NCBI GenBank assembly: GCA_030615705.1
Contig: JAUWYT010000061.1
Location: 1-7,851, forward strand
DNA from: Chloroflexota bacterium
Lineage (GTDB): Bacteria > Chloroflexota > Anaerolineae > VGOG01
Direction: 5' to 3'
Length of the DNA: 7,851 bases
Below, piece by piece: positions 6,290 through 7,851 of this stretch (its first letter is position 1; every line of letters starts with the position of its first letter). Under the pieces are notes generated by a model. The model was not told the DNA's origin. It saw nothing but the letters and a program-made list of their open reading frames with translations, and made no database searches. A program made the translations under genes and the position numbers.

Positions 6290-7851
6290 ATGCCAGACAA
6301 AAAAAGCAAAAAGAAAGAGAAACTTCGTCCTGAGCCCTTTGTCCCTGGGCACCGTACTGGACCGCACTGTCCTGGACCGGACAGTACAGGGTACGGTACA
6401 GTGCCAAAGGACCAGGGGCCTGTCGAAGGATCACAGTGGAGGCGGATGGATCTCCATATCCACACCCCCGCCTCTGCCTGCTATCAACAGTCGCGCGTTT
6501 CGTATTTGGACGTTCTGCAGGAGGCTGATAGGAAGGGCCTGGAGATCATCGCCCTCACCGACCACAACACCGTGGCTGGCTACGCGCGGATGTTGGAGGA
6601 GATAGAGAAGGTGGAAATGCTGGAGCGGCTGAAGCGCCTCCGCCCTCAGGAAAAGAAAAGGCTTCAGGAGTATCGCCGCCTGCGGGAGAAGATGTTGGTG
6701 CTGCCCGGCTTCGAATTGACGGCGACCCTGGGCTTTCACATTTTGGGCATTTTCTCAGAGGAGACCACCATGCGGGAGCTGGAGCACATCCTCCTGCACC
6801 TCAACGTTCCCGCCGACAAGCTGGATGTGGGATCCACCGAGGTAGGGGCTACAACCGATGTGTTGACGGCCTACCGGGTGATTGATGAGGCAGGCGGTAT
6901 CGTGATCGCGGCCCACGCCAACTCAACTCACGGCGTGGCCATGCGGGGCTTCGGCTTCGGCGGCCAGACCAAGATCGCCTACACCCAGGACGAGCACCTC
7001 CACGCCCTGGAGGTAACGGACCTGGAGAGCAGGGGGCGGCGCACCACCCTGGCCTTCTTTAGCGGTTCCAAGCCGGAGTACTCTCGCCCCATGCGCTGCA
7101 TCCAGGGCTCCGATGCCCACCGCTTGACCCGCGATCCCAGGGACAAGAAGTCCCTGGGCCTCGGTGACCGGGTCACCGAGGTGCTGCTGCCAGAGGTCAG
7201 CTTCGAGGCCCTGCGGCAGGTCTTCCAAAGCGACGATCTCACCTTCACTCGACCCTATCGGCCTGAGCGCGCTCCCTTCGATTACGTCCGAGCGGCGCGG
7301 GAGCAGGGGGCCAGCATCGTACAATCCTTCCACGAGAGGATGACCCGCCGTGGTGGGCGCCTCTATGCCGTCATCGCCGACGTGGTGGCTTTCGCCAACA
7401 CCAACGGCGGCACCATCTATGTGGGCGTCAGTTCCAATCCCAAGACGCCGCCCACAGGCATTGACAATCCCAAGGAGGCCATCGCAGTCCTTAGGGCCGA
7501 GATCGAGCGCAAGATCACCCCGCCCCTGGAGGTGACCATTGACGTTCAGCAGACCGAGGGCAAGAGGGTTGTGCGCCTGGCTGTGCCCCGGGGCGACGAT
7601 CCCCCCTATGCTATTGAGGGCAGCAAGATCTACGTCCGCCAGGAGACGGAGACCAACCTGGCTGTGCGTGACGAGATCGTACAGTTAGTGAGGCGGTCCT
7701 TGCAGCCAGGGCTCCCCCTGGAGGAGGGAGTGCCTGTAGAGGACGAAGCTGCAGTAGAGGAGAGGCCTCGCATTCTGGAGCCACCCAAGACAGGGGTGGA
7801 GATCGTGGAAACGGTGGAGCGGAAGGGGACCCTCTATCACACCATGAGGGA
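6290..7851 (+). CDS. PHP phosphoesterase fused to an AlbA_2 (Schlafen-type) domain, 3' end cut
   Basis: The frame is open for 520 codons to the window edge without a stop. It starts MPDKKSKKKEKLRPE, a lysine-rich head, followed by a Gly/Pro-rich linker (about 17-50) coded by an inverted repeat. The PHP domain runs from about 50 to 300 with all expected metal ligands: H56-x-H58 in DLHIHTPAS, D91-H92 in ALTDHN, E142 in LPGFELT, H150, H209 in AAHANSTHG, and D275-x-H277 in GSDAH. A charged helical insertion (about 98-137) lies inside it. The AlbA_2 domain (about 340-460) contains AFANTNGGTIYVGV (367-380) and ends near GSKIYVRQETETN. PHP domains hydrolyse phosphoester bonds of nucleotides, nucleic acids or small phosphates; AlbA_2 domains are linked to nucleic-acid binding and occur in Schlafen-like proteins. 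I infer a nucleic-acid-directed phosphoesterase; the substrate is unknown. A further domain seems to begin near KTGVEIVETVERKG, at the cut. Confidence 0.85.
   Translation, partial: MPDKKSKKKEKLRPEPFVPGHRTGPHCPGPDSTGYGTVPKDQGPVEGSQWRRMDLHIHTPASACYQQSRVSYLDVLQEADRKGLEIIALTDHNTVAGYARMLEEIEKVEMLERLKRLRPQEKKRLQEYRRLREKMLVLPGFELTATLGFHILGIFSEETTMRELEHILLHLNVPADKLDVGSTEVGATTDVLTAYRVIDEAGGIVIAAHANSTHGVAMRGFGFGGQTKIAYTQDEHLHALEVTDLESRGRRTTLAFFSGSKPEYSRPMRCIQGSDAHRLTRDPRDKKSLGLGDRVTEVLLPEVSFEALRQVFQSDDLTFTRPYRPERAPFDYVRAAREQGASIVQSFHERMTRRGGRLYAVIADVVAFANTNGGTIYVGVSSNPKTPPTGIDNPKEAIAVLRAEIERKITPPLEVTIDVQQTEGKRVVRLAVPRGDDPPYAIEGSKIYVRQETETNLAVRDEIVQLVRRSLQPGLPLEEGVPVEDEAAVEERPRILEPPKTGVEIVETVERKGTLYHTMR
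6323..6428 (+). repeat. Large imperfect palindrome in the 5' part of the PHP gene
   Basis: Nested inverted pairs surround a centre near 6375: ACTGTCC/GGACAGT (6366-6372 with 6379-6385), CCGTAC/GTACGG (6352-6357 with 6391-6396), GGCAC/GTGCC (6348-6352 with 6401-6405), CCTTTG/CAAAGG (6336-6341 with 6405-6410) and CTTCG/CGAAG (6323-6327 with 6424-6428). Some neighbouring pairs share a base, so not all can form at once. The octamer CTGGACCG occurs twice (6357-6364 and 6372-6379). The element is translated in frame as a Gly/Pro-rich linker. GCCTGTCGAA at 6418-6427 is the reverse complement of the repeat core in lon. Confidence 0.65.

Noticed and set aside
6339..6605. An 88-codon + strand frame starting inside the palindrome near the PHP gene
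   Set aside because: It is the out-of-frame reading of the PHP gene, whose own frame carries the DLHIHTP and ALTDHN motifs over the same bases.

Overview
The window (about 59% G+C by eye) looks like bacterial chromosome from a Chloroflexota-type (Anaerolineae-like) genome. This rests on the look of the Lon, NfeD, slipin and PHP proteins and on the many REP-like palindromes between and inside genes. It is inference; no database search was possible. All genes are on the + strand.

Layout: (1) 1-240 is the 3' end of a type I restriction gene, hsdR. (2) 241-588 has no gene but holds a perfect intrinsic terminator (416-440) and a good sigma-70-type promoter (514-542). (3) 589-1044 encodes an Hsp20 small heat-shock protein, followed after 55 bases by lon (1100-3682), an ATP-dependent protease with every catalytic motif intact. 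(4) 3753-5072 encodes an NfeD-type membrane serine protease. (5) 5209-6120 encodes its usual partner, a slipin/stomatin SPFH protein. (6) 6290 to the right edge is a long open gene, cut by the window end, that joins a PHP metal-dependent phosphoesterase domain to a Schlafen-type AlbA_2 domain.

Genes 589-6120 form a protein quality-control block. Hsp20 holds unfolding proteins, Lon degrades them, and the NfeD/slipin pair works at the membrane, where archaeal NfeD relatives cut the C-terminal hydrophobic stretch of their stomatin partner. The slipin here has such a stretch with a P-M-E core. The restriction gene on the left and the PHP-AlbA_2 gene on the right give the flanks a nucleic-acid or defence flavour.

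The most unusual structure is the palindromes. Each of the three junctions after lon carries a different inverted repeat, and two more lie in frame inside coding sequence: one at the Lon ATPase/protease boundary and one in the N-terminal linker of the PHP protein. These two share the 10-mer TTCGACAGGC in opposite orientation, which suggests dispersed elements that have been translated into protein.
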